A DNA stretch of 64,000 bases, taken from assembly GCA_009741485.1 (NCBI GenBank), contig CM019238.1:9405477-9469476 (forward strand), written 5' to 3'. Below are positions 1 through 12,806 of this stretch, in pieces (position 1 is the first letter of the stretch; each line of letters opens with the position of its first letter). The position numbers and the translations under genes are program-made. Source of the DNA: Malurus cyaneus samueli (lineage: Eukaryota; Chordata; Aves; Passeriformes; Maluridae). Below the pieces are notes generated by a model. It worked only from the letters and a program-made list of their open reading frames with translations, was not told where the DNA came from and did no database searches.

Positions 1-1777
1 ATTACACAAAGATGCTGCTGTACACATAATTTTAAAATTTTTGTCCTTGATGTAAGCAGCCATCATCTGCGCAAACAGAAGACATGCATTTAATCTGTAA
101 CAGCATTGCCATGAAAAAGAATAAAACCAATTCTGACTCAAAAGAAAAATATAAATAAAACCCAAGACTTCTTAAAAATAAAATTGTCAACAACAAGGGG
201 AAGGGTTCTTCCTCTAAAACAGCATAATCAGAGTTTTTGTATTGAAAAATATAACTGCTGCCCAAGATTAGAAGAAGCTACCTGAATGGATGAATCTGGA
301 AGGATGGCTCAGGTGAAGAATTTGGGCTTGTGATTAACTGGATCTGAAAAGTAACCAGTTATTTAAGCTAAAAAAGCCCACACGTTCTCACTCCCTTGAA
401 AAACAACAAAACCCACCCCAAAGCAGACATTTGACTGGCATCTAACAGAGATTACACAGATTGCTCTTGCAATGGATATTGCTACTCACAAGGAACAAAT
501 CTGGGGCCTGAACTAGAATATCCACACAGTATTTTATACAGCTGAGCAGACTGCTGAAAGGCAAGTTTGGACATCAGGGTGTCCAATTTCAACATCCGAG
601 GTTGGAGGTCTCTGACAAGGTGTTAATGCCCTAAGGGACAGTGCACAGAACATGAAGATTCTTAAATGAGGTCTTTTAGCTACAAGCCCTATCCAAGCAA
701 CCTCTCAAATGACAATATCACCCTTTCTTATTTCTTCCTTCGCCATTATTTTCTCAAGAATTCGGACAATCATCACAGGTAATCTTTATTATCACAGTTG
801 ATCTTTCATCTTAAAAAGACAAGAAGGGTAGAAGCAGTCATACTGCAGCTGCACAGAAGAATGAGGCAATTTGCTTAGGGAAAGACACCTTTCCTTAGGA
901 TTCACAGGAATTTTCCTCTACACATTAAAGTGGACTGTTGAAAATGTCACAGTTTTCCATAATTAAAAAAAGAGAGATTCATCACTGTACATTTCTTCAC
1001 CCTCAAGCTGTCCTTTCTGCCAAGGAAGCCAGAAAGGCAAAGCTATCCAGCAAAAATATCTGCTTATCACCTCCCAAGCTGGCTTTGTGAGTAACTCAAC
1101 ACTGCAGCTGAATAGTCAAACTCACATCCACGCTTTAATTAGAGGTAAGGGGAGCACCTACTGTTTGCATTTACAGCCTCTCTGGTTCGTGAGCAGCAGG
1201 AGCAAGTTCAGCCATCACAACTGCTCAGCTTGTGCTGCTCTGATGCATCGTTTCAGCAGGGGAACAATTAAGCAGAGCCATTCACGGCTGAAGAGACCCC
1301 TAAATTTTGCCAAGTGTTTTATCCTTACTACTGTATCTTGTCAGCCACTGCACCACACAAATTATCAACAGAATCCATCTCTCTCTGCTGACAGCATGGG
1401 CGTGGGGGTGTCTATTCTCCCATGAACATGTAGGGTATTTATTCCGCTAACTCATCCACTTATGTAGAGAATGAGCATATCCCGTCTCATAAGAGGAAAT
1501 TAAATTTTAGGAGAAAGAATTTAAGAATAAAACATCATCAGGTTAAGTGGTGGTATTAGAACAGCTCCATTGCAGAGACTGAGACAAAGGAAAAGCAAGC
1601 AGAAGGAAGCAGACAGATAAAAAGTGGCTTGCTAGGATCTGGAAAACAAGAGATGCTCAAATGAAGCTTTTTCTTGGTTACAAATCTTACAAGGTTAAAA
1701 AAAAATATCTCTATGAAGGAAAAGAAAATAAGAACAAGAGAAAAATTATTTTTCTATTTAGGAAATCGATAGCTCAT

Positions 1778-1976
1778 GCTGCAAAAAAACTGGAATTATG
1801 GTCAAAAAATATTGCACTTGAAAGCTATCACAGTGAGGTGAGCTGAGGAAGAATATGACCCTTTGATAACCAAACANGCTGCAAAAAAACTGGAATTATG
1901 GTCAAAAAATATTGCACTTGAAAGCTATCACAGTGAGGTAAGCTGAGGAAGAATACGACCCTTTGATAACCAAACA
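1778..1976. other. Assembly gap (single N at 1877) with duplicated 99-bp edges
   Basis: A lone N at 1877 is flanked by 1778-1876 and 1878-1976, which are the same 99 bases apart from two transitions (G1840/A1940 and T1856/C1956). One N with near-identical abutting edges is the signature of two contig ends, probably from the two haplotypes, joined without collapsing their overlap. True sequence here is likely a single copy, so the window is probably about 100 bp too long. A genuine recent tandem duplication is possible but would not explain the N. Confidence 0.9.
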
Positions 1977-4900
1977 ACACATTAATTCATGGCAAATATG
2001 TAAACATTTTTATACACTGTTCTGCCCAAAAGAACAGCTAAATACCATTTTAAGAACTGTAGTGATACGGATCTGCTTCCACATGGCATGGTAAGACAAT
2101 CTACTCCAGCTGGAGTGACCTGGACTTAGGCATTTTCTGGAACCTTAAAAGCAGTTACTTAATAAATTGGCTAAAATTGCAAATACATTTTAAAACACAC
2201 CCAAGGATTCTACAGTTACTTCTGTCACAGTGTACTACTGAAGTTATGTTCAATGTAGCAATAGTTCAGGTAAATATAGGGAATGTCTGCTCTCAGGACA
2301 GAGGCTGGAGGCATCAGTGTTATTTCAGATATGAACAAGTAAGCATGAGTAAAACTAAAATAAAAGTGCTCTGAGCACTTTAATCTATTTTCAATTGCTC
2401 ATGGCTACAGAGCAAGACAATTTTCGAGCACGGTTCTTAAAAATCAAACTAATCTTTATTTAATGATCACACTTTTTCAAAATATGAATCCTTCAAATAC
2501 ACAGCAATGCATCAATGAAAGAGCACATCCTCCAAAATGTGAGAGGGGCTTTTATTTCAACTTTTGGGGCTCTAACTCATTTGAGTCAGAAGAACAGCCT
2601 GTTCCACAGCCAACGGGCCATCTGCTGACCTTGTCTCCAGCAAATCTCACAGCAAAAGAAATTGTGATGGAGCAGCCCAGGCAAGTGGGATACACACCAT
2701 TAAGTAAGCGACAGAATGAAGAATGGAAAACTTTTGAGGCTAACTGTAGACAAACACGATCACTGCATTGGTGCATTTATTTTAAATAGAAAAATGAGAA
2801 AGATGAAGGTATTTGCTCTGAAGCCAGAAGACTACTACCGTGTCCACTGCAAACAGGGCTTGCCTCAAGGTTTTCTTTGATTTTAAAACGAAATTGTGGT
2901 AATAGAGTACACTTAAATAGTCTCTTTTCTATCTGCAGCTTCTAAGAAGTCCTTTACACTTTTAATAAAACAAAAATGTTCTTCACCTGCACAGCAGAAG
3001 ATTGATTAAACCAGTTAGTACCCTTTGGATTTTTGTTGCATTACCTCAGTTCAACAAAAACTTGTTAAGTGGTTGTTTCTAATGAAGATACTTTAATATT
3101 TGCAGAGTCTGATGCTCTATTCTGTATTCCTTCAAGTAACTTTTAATATTTTTGAATTAGGGTAAGAAAAGTCAATGCAGACACTGCCTGCAAGGACATA
3201 TAATTCAGTGTATCATTTCATAACCCAGCTGTCAACAGAGACAACATTTTTATAATCCATGTATTGTATGCGTGCCAGTATGAGATGAATAGTCCTGTAA
3301 CTATAATCAATACCGTTCATTCAAACAACTGGCAGCAGCATTTCAGACAACTGGCAATTTCATCAGTTTCACTGGGCTGCCCAAAAATAAACAGCTTGAG
3401 AGGGATGAATGATCTCTGTGGTTATCTATAAATAATACTAATCTCAGTCATTTGTTTCAGGGGGTTCATCACTGGGAGCTGCAGAAGTCTCATATCACTG
3501 CAGAAGGCATGGCAGCCTTCAAGAAACTAAAGAAATGCTGATGAATTTTACTGTTGGTTTTTCATTCACACAGTTATTGTATTTACATACAGGCTCCACT
3601 GAAAGCTCCACCACCCCTCCAGGGCTTCAGCAGTTCCAGCTTTGCAGGAAATTCACACGATCTCAAGGACTGGTGAACATCTCAAAAGTCAAGCTGGATT
3701 CACAGCAAGCTCCAGTGGTCTGAGCAAACCCAGCCTGGATAGTGACTTACACTAATGTCATTTAAAAGAAAACATGAGCAAGTTTCCGGTTTTTAACTAC
3801 TTTAGTGTGAAACTTGCCCACTCTCAAAAGAGTTTTTGAGAGCAAAACAAACCCAGCATCTCCATGTGAGTGAGACCAGTGCTGAGGCTGATGGGCACGA
3901 GGTGAACCCAGGCAGACGGGGAACAGAAGGCGCCATTCACAGCCCTGTTTGCTCTCTCTGGGAAGTGAAATAGCTCTTTTTAAAACAGAAAAAATTAAAA
4001 TGATGCTCTATCTGCTCCTATCGATCAAAGCAAAGCAAGAACAGAGAACACAGAAAAAGGAATAAAGACCGCTGACTAAAGGGAAAAACCACATCCCTGT
4101 GGAGTACAGATCCCAAAGAAAGCTTGCAAAGCCCTGAAGTGAAAAAGATCCACTTGCTGTGGCTGTAGTGACTCTCTCCCTGGCAGCCTTGCTGGCTGTG
4201 GGCAAGCACTGGCACACCACTGCTGGCCAGCATGTGACCCTGCACACTGGTGGGTCACCAGCCCTGGGCTGCTGCACATCTCCTGCTCCTGCAGGAAAAT
4301 CTCCCAACCCCTGGGAATTCTCAATAGGTTTTCTACCCTGATTTCACCATTAGGAATTACAAGTTGCCTGGTGTGTTCTCTAGGGAAAACAGAGGGAAAA
4401 ATCAGCTTTCCCAAGGACCTAGAGGTTGACTTTCCTTGGCTTCCAGGGATTTGTGGTGCCATGAGCCACCACTGCAGAGAGCTCAATACACTGCCGGACT
4501 GCAGCAATTCTTTTCTGCAGATATCATGAGTGGGAGCCAAGGCCATCACCTCAGCTCCTTCACACAGAGTGTAATGCTCCAAAGAAATTCCATCAGATGA
4601 GCTCTGCAGAAGCACCCAAGCCCTCTGAACACAGCCTGAGCAGCGAGCAACAGCACATCTGTGTACACCCAGCTGACCCAACACCTGCTGCACCAAGCTT
4701 CAAAAGTTATTGTTCCATCTACAGCCAAAAATGATCACTTTCCTGTCTTAAAGCCTGTTGCTCAGAAAATTTATATCCTGGCAATTAAAATAATCTTCAA
4801 CTTGTAGCATTATCCAATTTACAAGCTCGTTGCTAGTTTAATGACAACCAGCACGCCCAGCCACACCAAGCCAGCACTGCAGTGGGATGTTTCCAGCATT

Positions 4901-7900
4901 ACTGCCAACAGCATGAAGATTAATGGCACCAACTTCTCTGAAAAGAGAACGTTCACCAGTGGACAAATAGGGGAACCTCACAACCCAGCTGGTGCCTCTA
5001 CACCTCTGAGAAATGAGGCAGGCAGGGCTGTTTTAAAATGAAAGCCTGGATTTTATTGTTAAAGTAAAATTGTCTGGAGGACATTCATAAAGAAAAGCCA
5101 GCTTTTAAGAATGGATGAATTTATCAAGCTGTACATCCTTATTGCTTTGATCATCAATATTTTAAAGTTACTACTTTTTATTCTATATTGCCAATAAATC
5201 TCTACACACTTCAACTATAATCATCACATCACAACATGATACACTTCTCCTGGAGATTTAAACTTGGACTCAGCCACAAAAGAACACCCAAACTGGGCAG
5301 GAGGTTGGCTAAACTGGTAAAATGGCTCTCTCAATTTCAGGTAAACAATTAGGTAGCAGCATGCAGTGTTATTAACCTGAAGTCTATAATGAGAGCTTAA
5401 ATGAACAGTTCTAAGTGGACACAGACTTTGCAAGGAGCTGCACCCCTGCAGTTGGCACTAATTGACCCTTTTGCTGGCAGGCTCAGTGGAGAAGGCAGGC
5501 AGCAGCAGGAACTGCAGGCCCTTCTCTGTCATGCAGAACAAAGTCACAGTCCTGATTATCCAGGAGGGTTGATCTTAATGCTCTACACTTCTATAGCTTC
5601 TTTCATCCAGGAATGAGGCAGGCAGGATAGCAGGGGAGACTGTCAAACTGCTTTTGCCCTTCCCACACCCATTTTGCAGAAGGAGGTCTCTTGTCTTGGA
5701 GTTTTCAGATACTTTTTGCAAGCGTACTCCACACACATTGAATTACAGAGCTGAATTTCTGAGAAACTGAAATGAGCCATATCTCACACACAGCTTCACC
5801 CAGGCTTCTTGAAAACACAATTAATTTTGATTTTAGTCCCCTTATAGAAAATGTTGCTGTAAACTGAAATCAGCCCAGGATATACAAGAAATACACTGGG
5901 CTGATATAATCAGTTTTTAGAGACAACAGAGTAGAAAGTAGAATTTTGTCCAGAAAGATGCCATTTTAAAATTCACGTGGAGATCCTGACTGAGGCAGAG
6001 CATTCCAGAGCAGCAGATTCTGGAATCAATTAACAAAACAATTCTTATTAACACAGAGAATCTCCAGATAGTACCAAGGAAGCACAGAATCTTTGTAGAA
6101 AAGCCCGCAAGGAAAATATACTTTAATATCAAATTGTATCCTCCAGCGTATGCAGAGATTGCTTCAAATCTCAAATGCATCTTATGTGAAACAGGGGCTA
6201 GCACTGCAGAACAACACAATAAGAATTTAAGACAGGAAGTGCAGATAATTTATCTAAATAAAGCTTCCAGGAGAATAACTGATTTATGTTGATGCTGATC
6301 CAAGCTGGAACCTGACCAGGATGCAGGAGTTAGCAGCATCACTACCCACAATAGGTTCCCTATTTATGGAAAACAACAGGGTGTTTTTACAGATGAAAAT
6401 AAATTAAAATGTTAGCTTTATGCTTCCATCAAAAGACCCTGTTCTGCCAGAGATCTGTTCGTGAATTATCTCAGAATGGCTCAGAAAAAGGTGCCATGTT
6501 TTCCAGTCAAGACTATCACTATTCATGCAGGCACCTCAGAGGCACAATGAGTTAAATTTCACAGAAGGGTCTATGGTCTTTAATGTCACACAGCCTCTAT
6601 TCATAAAAGAATAGCAAAATCCAAAAACTGATGCAGAGAAAAGTAGTAAAAGCTTCATAGCTACAAAAATTACAGATGTACTGAAATGGGGGGAAAAAAG
6701 CAAATCTGAAAGTAGACATGGTATACGTGACTTCTGCTAAAAGCAGGGTCAGCACTTTCTGCTGGAGACCATTTGATTTACACTATTTTGTTTCAATTGA
6801 AAAACAAAATCTTTCCTTGGCAGATTCTGCTCTACACAGTCTATTACAGATACTTCTGAGATACCCAGCATCATTTATAAAGGGACACTTATTACAGCTG
6901 AACGTGATCATTTTGCTAAATTTCCCAAAGTTCCAGAAGGAAATATGTGCAATGCAACACAAGGGTGTATTCAGTCAGCTGCTGAAGTCAAGAGACTGGA
7001 CAACCTGCGCAGCCCTGGAGGAAAGGTGAGCTACTGATGGAGGAGTTCAGAGCCTCCTCTGAAGAATCCATTGGCTGTCCTGGACCCACTTAATCCCCTG
7101 CTTAAAACCAGGAACAGCCCATTCTGCTTTCAGTCTTTACTGACCTCACAGAGCTACTCCAAATATACTCTGGGGTAAAAACTCACACCAGAGGAAGACC
7201 TTATTATGTATCTTGACTGCCCCTGTTTAGTCTAACGGGATACAGAGGCTTTTTTTTTTCTTTTTTTGAGGGTAGAACAATGAAGCACTAAAACATTAGG
7301 TCCTAGGGGTCATTACAGATATGCATAACTATCACCACTTACAATTTCTTTTTGCATTACACAGAGCAAAGTAACTGGCAGTAAAGCACCCCTGATGCAT
7401 ACAAAACACAAATCTTTGAAACAGGACGCTGCAATTGTGGAAACCTTCACGACTTTTACTGCCCTCTGCATGTGGTAAAGATACACTGACCCCCACTTTA
7501 AGGCAGCTTCTGCACCCCGAATGCCAAACTGGAGTAGTGGAAAACTTCAGGAGGGTTAACTGGTCTCATTTTGATCAATTTTGGGCTTATCTCACTGCCT
7601 CTCCAGGTAATAAAGTAAATTGCCTGTAGATGGTGTGGAAAGACATGCTATACATACTTGAACTGACAAAAGTTGTCTATCCATAAAATCCATCACAAGC
7701 AGTTTGAACTATATGCCCTGAAAAAAGCAGACAGCTTCTTCCAAATCACACACAATTTTATATTCGCATCTGTCATCTATATGTCATTATAAAAATTGGG
7801 CAGAACAGGTGCTTTTACGCTGAAAATGGCAGATTCATGACTGCAGAAACATCCTGTGAACTTGGATAAGCTTCACCAAATTGGTTCAACCAGGAAAAAA

Positions 7901-9568
7901 AATGCACAAAACAGAAATCATCATTTCCAAAACAAAACATTTGCTTCAACTAAAAATGAGTAATTAAAAAATATATTTGAAACCAATGAAAAAAGCTTTA
8001 TTTTTAATTCTCTGATTTTCTGGTTGATCCCAATCTAAAACTTTGGACCTTTTTTGGAACTACATCTGAAATGAAAGATTAGCAAGTCACACAGATCCCA
8101 TCATTTCCCATCACGATATTCTGGGATATACAATTAATTTCTGGGATGCACAGTAGAGTGGGATAATGATTTTATAGAGGAACTAGGTCTGAGCTGGCCG
8201 AGGCATTCAATATAAATATATAAAAACTATCATTAGTCATGAGAATCACTCTGCTGACATGGCTGAAATAAGAAAGAAATAGGATTAGCTGGCACAGTAT
8301 GATCATGTACCTTTTTTCTCTTTAGCACTATTTTCTATTCATCAGGAAGTCATAAGCAAATAGGCACAAAAAGCAATGTTTTAAAAAAGAAATTCAGAGC
8401 TGGATAGGAGGTATTATGCAGAATGTTTGCTCATTCAGCATTTCCTCAGATCCAAGTGCTTTTCACATTCCACATCAGTAGTGAAGCCACTCTGGAGACA
8501 CTACCTGACCACTGCAAAAACACTTCAGAGAAGGATGGGTGAGTACATTAAACTTGCTAGACAATTTAGAATCCCCCTAACAGTTTTGATTCAATGCAGG
8601 GTTAGACTTGGGGTCAGTCCTTTGCAAATCAATAGACACTAATTAGCTCTCATCTAACTACTGGGAAAAAGAGAATACACGTGAACTTGTGTTTTCTGAT
8701 CAGCAGACTTCATTAGAATTCAAACTTGGTGACACAAGTGGTAAAGTCTAAGAAGACAAAACCTCTGCAATTGGTAAAAATCAGTATGTCACCATGTTCT
8801 CCTGCAGAGAGACTACAAAAAGTTCATCACCTGAAAAATCTGACCCATTGCTCCTTCTCCCCAAGCCATCTTCCCCCCTGCAACTCCCCCACAGAAGAAA
8901 AACACAAATGACAACAATGACAACCACCAAAAAGTTTTGGGGAATTTAGCATGCACAGCAGGGTCCAAAGACAAATCAAGATGTGTGTCATGATGCAACA
9001 ACCCTGTGATCCACAAGACCTGATCCTTGTTCACTAAGCAGGCTGCAGCACCTATCTCAGCCTAAGATCTCTGAAATGGAAATGAGACAAAGAAATCACG
9101 GGAGGCAGCAACCCCTGAAATGCACTGCTGCACATCTCCTGGAAGGGCTGGCAGCTGTGAGATACTGATTACAGCACATTTTACACACCTCACTGGGAGA
9201 AATCAACAGACAGCAGCACTGCTAGCAAAGACAGGTCTTTCTCCCATCACTCAAATAAGCAGCCTGAGTGCAGGGTCAAGAATTTGGCACATGCAGTGCT
9301 GTACTAATATGGACCATACCTATTATAAAGACCCAAGGGAGACAAAAAAAAAAATCCAATATTAAGTTTCCTTTCTCTCCAACAGCTTTGCTTATTTCAG
9401 GTTAAAACCTGAAAATTCCTCCTTTGCCAGTGATAGATTGGCTTGCTGGACAGCTGCGACACATGTTCTCCCAGGTCCATCAGTGGGAATGAACATCTTC
9501 TTACAGCAAGGACAGCAAATTTGTAATTGCCAATTTCAATTCATCTTGCAATAGGATCAAAAGTAGGC

Positions 9569-9643
9569 TGGATTTTGGGGGGGATTTTTTTGTTTTTGCA
9601 TTTTGCTTGTTTTTCAGTTTGGTGGATTTGGGGGTTTTTTTTA
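9569..9643. repeat. T/G-rich low-complexity tract
   Basis: The plus strand is almost free of A and C over this stretch, with G runs of seven and five separated by T runs. It is strand-asymmetric low-complexity DNA in GRIA3 intron 2. No gene signal is present. Confidence 0.85.
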
Positions 9644-12600
9644 GAAAGTGGAAGAAGTGATCAATAAATCAAAGAAAGTGCTGTTAGTCTAAGCTCTCTT
9701 TCACAGAAAACAGCTCTGCAACACCTATCAGATACAGGTAAATTTTACTACCCCTGTGTAAGAGATGGCAAAACTGTGCTACCAGAAGGACAAATGGACT
9801 CACACCAAATCACGCTACGAGCTACCAGAGGATTCCAGCATTTCCCAAGTTTAGTCCCCTTACCATATAGGCTGGGCCCACATGCTTTATGTTCACATGA
9901 CAAAACTACTCATGGTGAAACATTATACACATCAGCCCAGGAGAAAGATGTGTGAAAACAATGAATACACAAAATGAAGTAACTATGCACAGAATATATA
10001 CCATTAGAGACTAGCTACCTCTTACCCAGATAGATGCATATAATTTAAAGGCAGCTCTTTTACTAAAAAAGTCTTAAGCCAGTGAAGTCTCCATACTGCC
10101 CTGCACCTTTTTTAAATTGTTGATCAGAATTTCAAACATGGCATTTGAATAAACTCCAGCAAACACCATCCCAACACAACCAAAGCAAATCACTTAAGTT
10201 ACAAGTGGTCTGAGCGCAAACACGTAAATTGCACTTTAAACAAACCAAGCAAAAAAACTTTCAGCATATCTGAAACGTCCAAACAGCCTGGCAAAATAAT
10301 TACATACAAGTGACCAGATAGGTCACTCTGTTTCAGCAGTAGAGTGCTCGCCTGGGCTATTATCCATTGCAGGAGAGCCATTCACTCTTTCTACAAGTGC
10401 CTATGCAGGTTATGCACAGCCCTGTGTCACTGCAGATTGATCCTCATGCGTAAGGGCTTTGGTGCTGCCTGTGTAGCGTTTGTGTCAGGGTTGCACATTG
10501 CCACTTGCTATTTCAGAAACAGCTAGGATGATAAAACAGATCCAGAGCCTCAGACACAACGGGGAGGATATGCAGGAACGACTGCTCAGTGGATTCGTTG
10601 ACATAACTCGTTCCCACATTCACTTTCTCTTTACACAGAAACCCTATCACCTGTTTCTCACTTGCTCTGTGCATATACGATAGTTTCACCACCAACAGTT
10701 ACATCTTGGTAAGACCAACTGCAAAGACACTCACTGCCTTGGAATATTTCACACATTGCTGTGCACTAATAAATGAACTCTGCATTCTACATCTGGTGAT
10801 ACAGAAATATCTCCAAACTTGCCAACAGAGCCAACCCAGAGTGTTTTTTGGGGGGCTGTGTGGTAGCTATTTATTAGTGTCCAGATACAACAAACAGCAG
10901 GACAGGACTGTGCACTCTGGAGTCTCCATCAGATGGCTGCACATGACAAACATGAAGACAATTTCAAATTTGAAGTTTCAAAGGCATCTGATATTCTGAA
11001 GATCAACAATAATATAAAGCAGGTGATAAAACAGAGGGAAGCCTCTGGCTCTGACAGGAAATACAATGCATACATATTCAGAGGAAAAAAAATCTCCATG
11101 GATGAAATTTGGAAATTGCTTCACTGCAGTGACCATCAAAGTTTCACAGAAAGTGGTTTAATCTAGAGCAATCATTTCTAAATTTTTATTTTTAGATCAC
11201 CAGTGGAAGTTCAAGGCTTCATATAGCAAATCTCCTGACAATAGGTACAGAGCTTTCAGGCTGCCTCATGAACTTCCTTAGAAAAGGGGTCATGGCCTTC
11301 CAGTGATCCCTGCTCTCCAGCAGCATAGAAAGCACTGCTCTCAGACTGCAACTCAAATGCCCAATCCACACAACACCTTTCTCACAATAAATCAACACAG
11401 GTTTTCAATTTTATGGGTTGGCTTGGATTGAAACAAACTATGAAACCAAACTGTTGCCGTTTTAAAAATAACAGATTCTAAAATACTTTAAGGATGCCAA
11501 ACTAAATTAAAATTAGCATTCTAAAATTGGTAATGACAAAATATGTACTTTAAATGGAAAATGTTAAATCGATGGTTTGTGACAATAAAGAAACACTGAA
11601 AATACATCAGCTCCCTCATTTCACACCTTCTTGCATAACAGTCCTCCACTGGGAGTAGGATGGCCTCCCACCTCCCAGACACTGAACACAGAGAACCCAG
11701 AGGAAAGAAACCCACTGTTTTCTGCAGTTCTTGGACAAGCTCCCAAATCAGCCTTCAACAAAACTGTGGGTCTTTTTTGTTGTTGTTAAAAGCTTCTGTC
11801 ACAGGCTTGTTTCCCATCACGGCATCTCCATTTCCTCCCAGAGATAAACTACAGCTGTTACACATTTCATGGGAAGGTGAAGTTAAGCAGTAGCTCTCCA
11901 ACCCATCCTAACAGCCCCATGGGTCCTCCACACCCAGTGCTATATAGCAAAAGTGAACAATTTCATGTCTGCATCTACACAAAATCTTCCCAAAACTAAA
12001 CAAGTAAATGGTGCTCTTTACCATGCTTTACTCTTTATTCATTTGGTGAACTCAGCAGTTTTTCAGAAAAGTGTTCATCCATATAACATTTTTTTCCCAT
12101 CTGTGAGAATACATCAATGTTACATATGCAGCAGAGGACACAAAGAAGCGTCAGCTTATTTTAAAATTAATTTAAGAAATAATAAAATATAGTTTGAAAG
12201 TGGTATGGTTCCTTCTGCTAACACTGAGATCACATTCAGTTTGACAAATCATCTGCTCTTCCATGAAGTCATAACAGACTTTGGTTGGAAAACTTTGGCT
12301 GGAACACACCTTTCACATTTCAACTTAGACTCAATACTGCGAAAGCTTTGACCCTGAAATTGAAGCCAACTCCTTTTCTTGGTCATACAGCAGTAACACA
12401 CAATACTTGAGCACATTCTGCAGCACAAAAGGCATTTTCAGCCATCTGCAATGAGTAGAGTTGTGTAGAAAGCACATTTCCAGGTGTTTTACCACAGAAC
12501 ACTGGAGAAACCAGAGTACATTCTGCACTGGGAGATTTTAGGCTTCTCCCCTTCTCCCCTGTGCTCGCTGCTCCCGCAAAACCACCAGTACACGGCCCAA

Positions 12601-12767
12601 ACTTGGCAAGACTCTCAGCAACACATGCTTGTGCTTTTGGCAGAAGGGAGCTGACCACTTGCAGCATCAGTGTCCTTTGCCAGCTGGCCAAAGAGCACAC
12701 AGATGCAAGGGAAGCAAATTATCTGCCCACTGGCAAAAAGAAGTGCTGAGCAGCACCTAAAGGAAAA

Positions 12768-12806
12768 GCGCGCGTGCACACGTGTGCGAGCGAGGGTGCA
12801 CGTGAG
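12768..12806. promoter_or_regulatory. CpG-rich alternating purine-pyrimidine tract with two E-boxes in intron 2
   Basis: In an AT-rich intron this short tract holds GCGCGCG, a 12-bp perfect palindrome GCACACGTGTGC (12776-12787) and two CACGTG E-boxes at 12779-12784 and 12799-12804, exactly 20 bp apart. The motifs are seen directly. Regulatory function (bHLH factor binding, Z-DNA) is inferred and untested. A decayed simple repeat is the main alternative. Confidence 0.4.

Noticed and set aside
2364..2384. Small perfect hairpin (AAAGTGCTC / GAGCACTTT)
   Set aside because: A 9-bp stem with a 1-nt loop is too short for a microRNA precursor or other known RNA. Expected by chance in a window this long.
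4076..4696. 206-codon minus-strand open frame in intron 2
   Set aside because: No recognisable domain, start context or splice sites. It sits in a local GC-richer patch with competing frames on both strands (4159-4341 plus, 4008-4307 minus).
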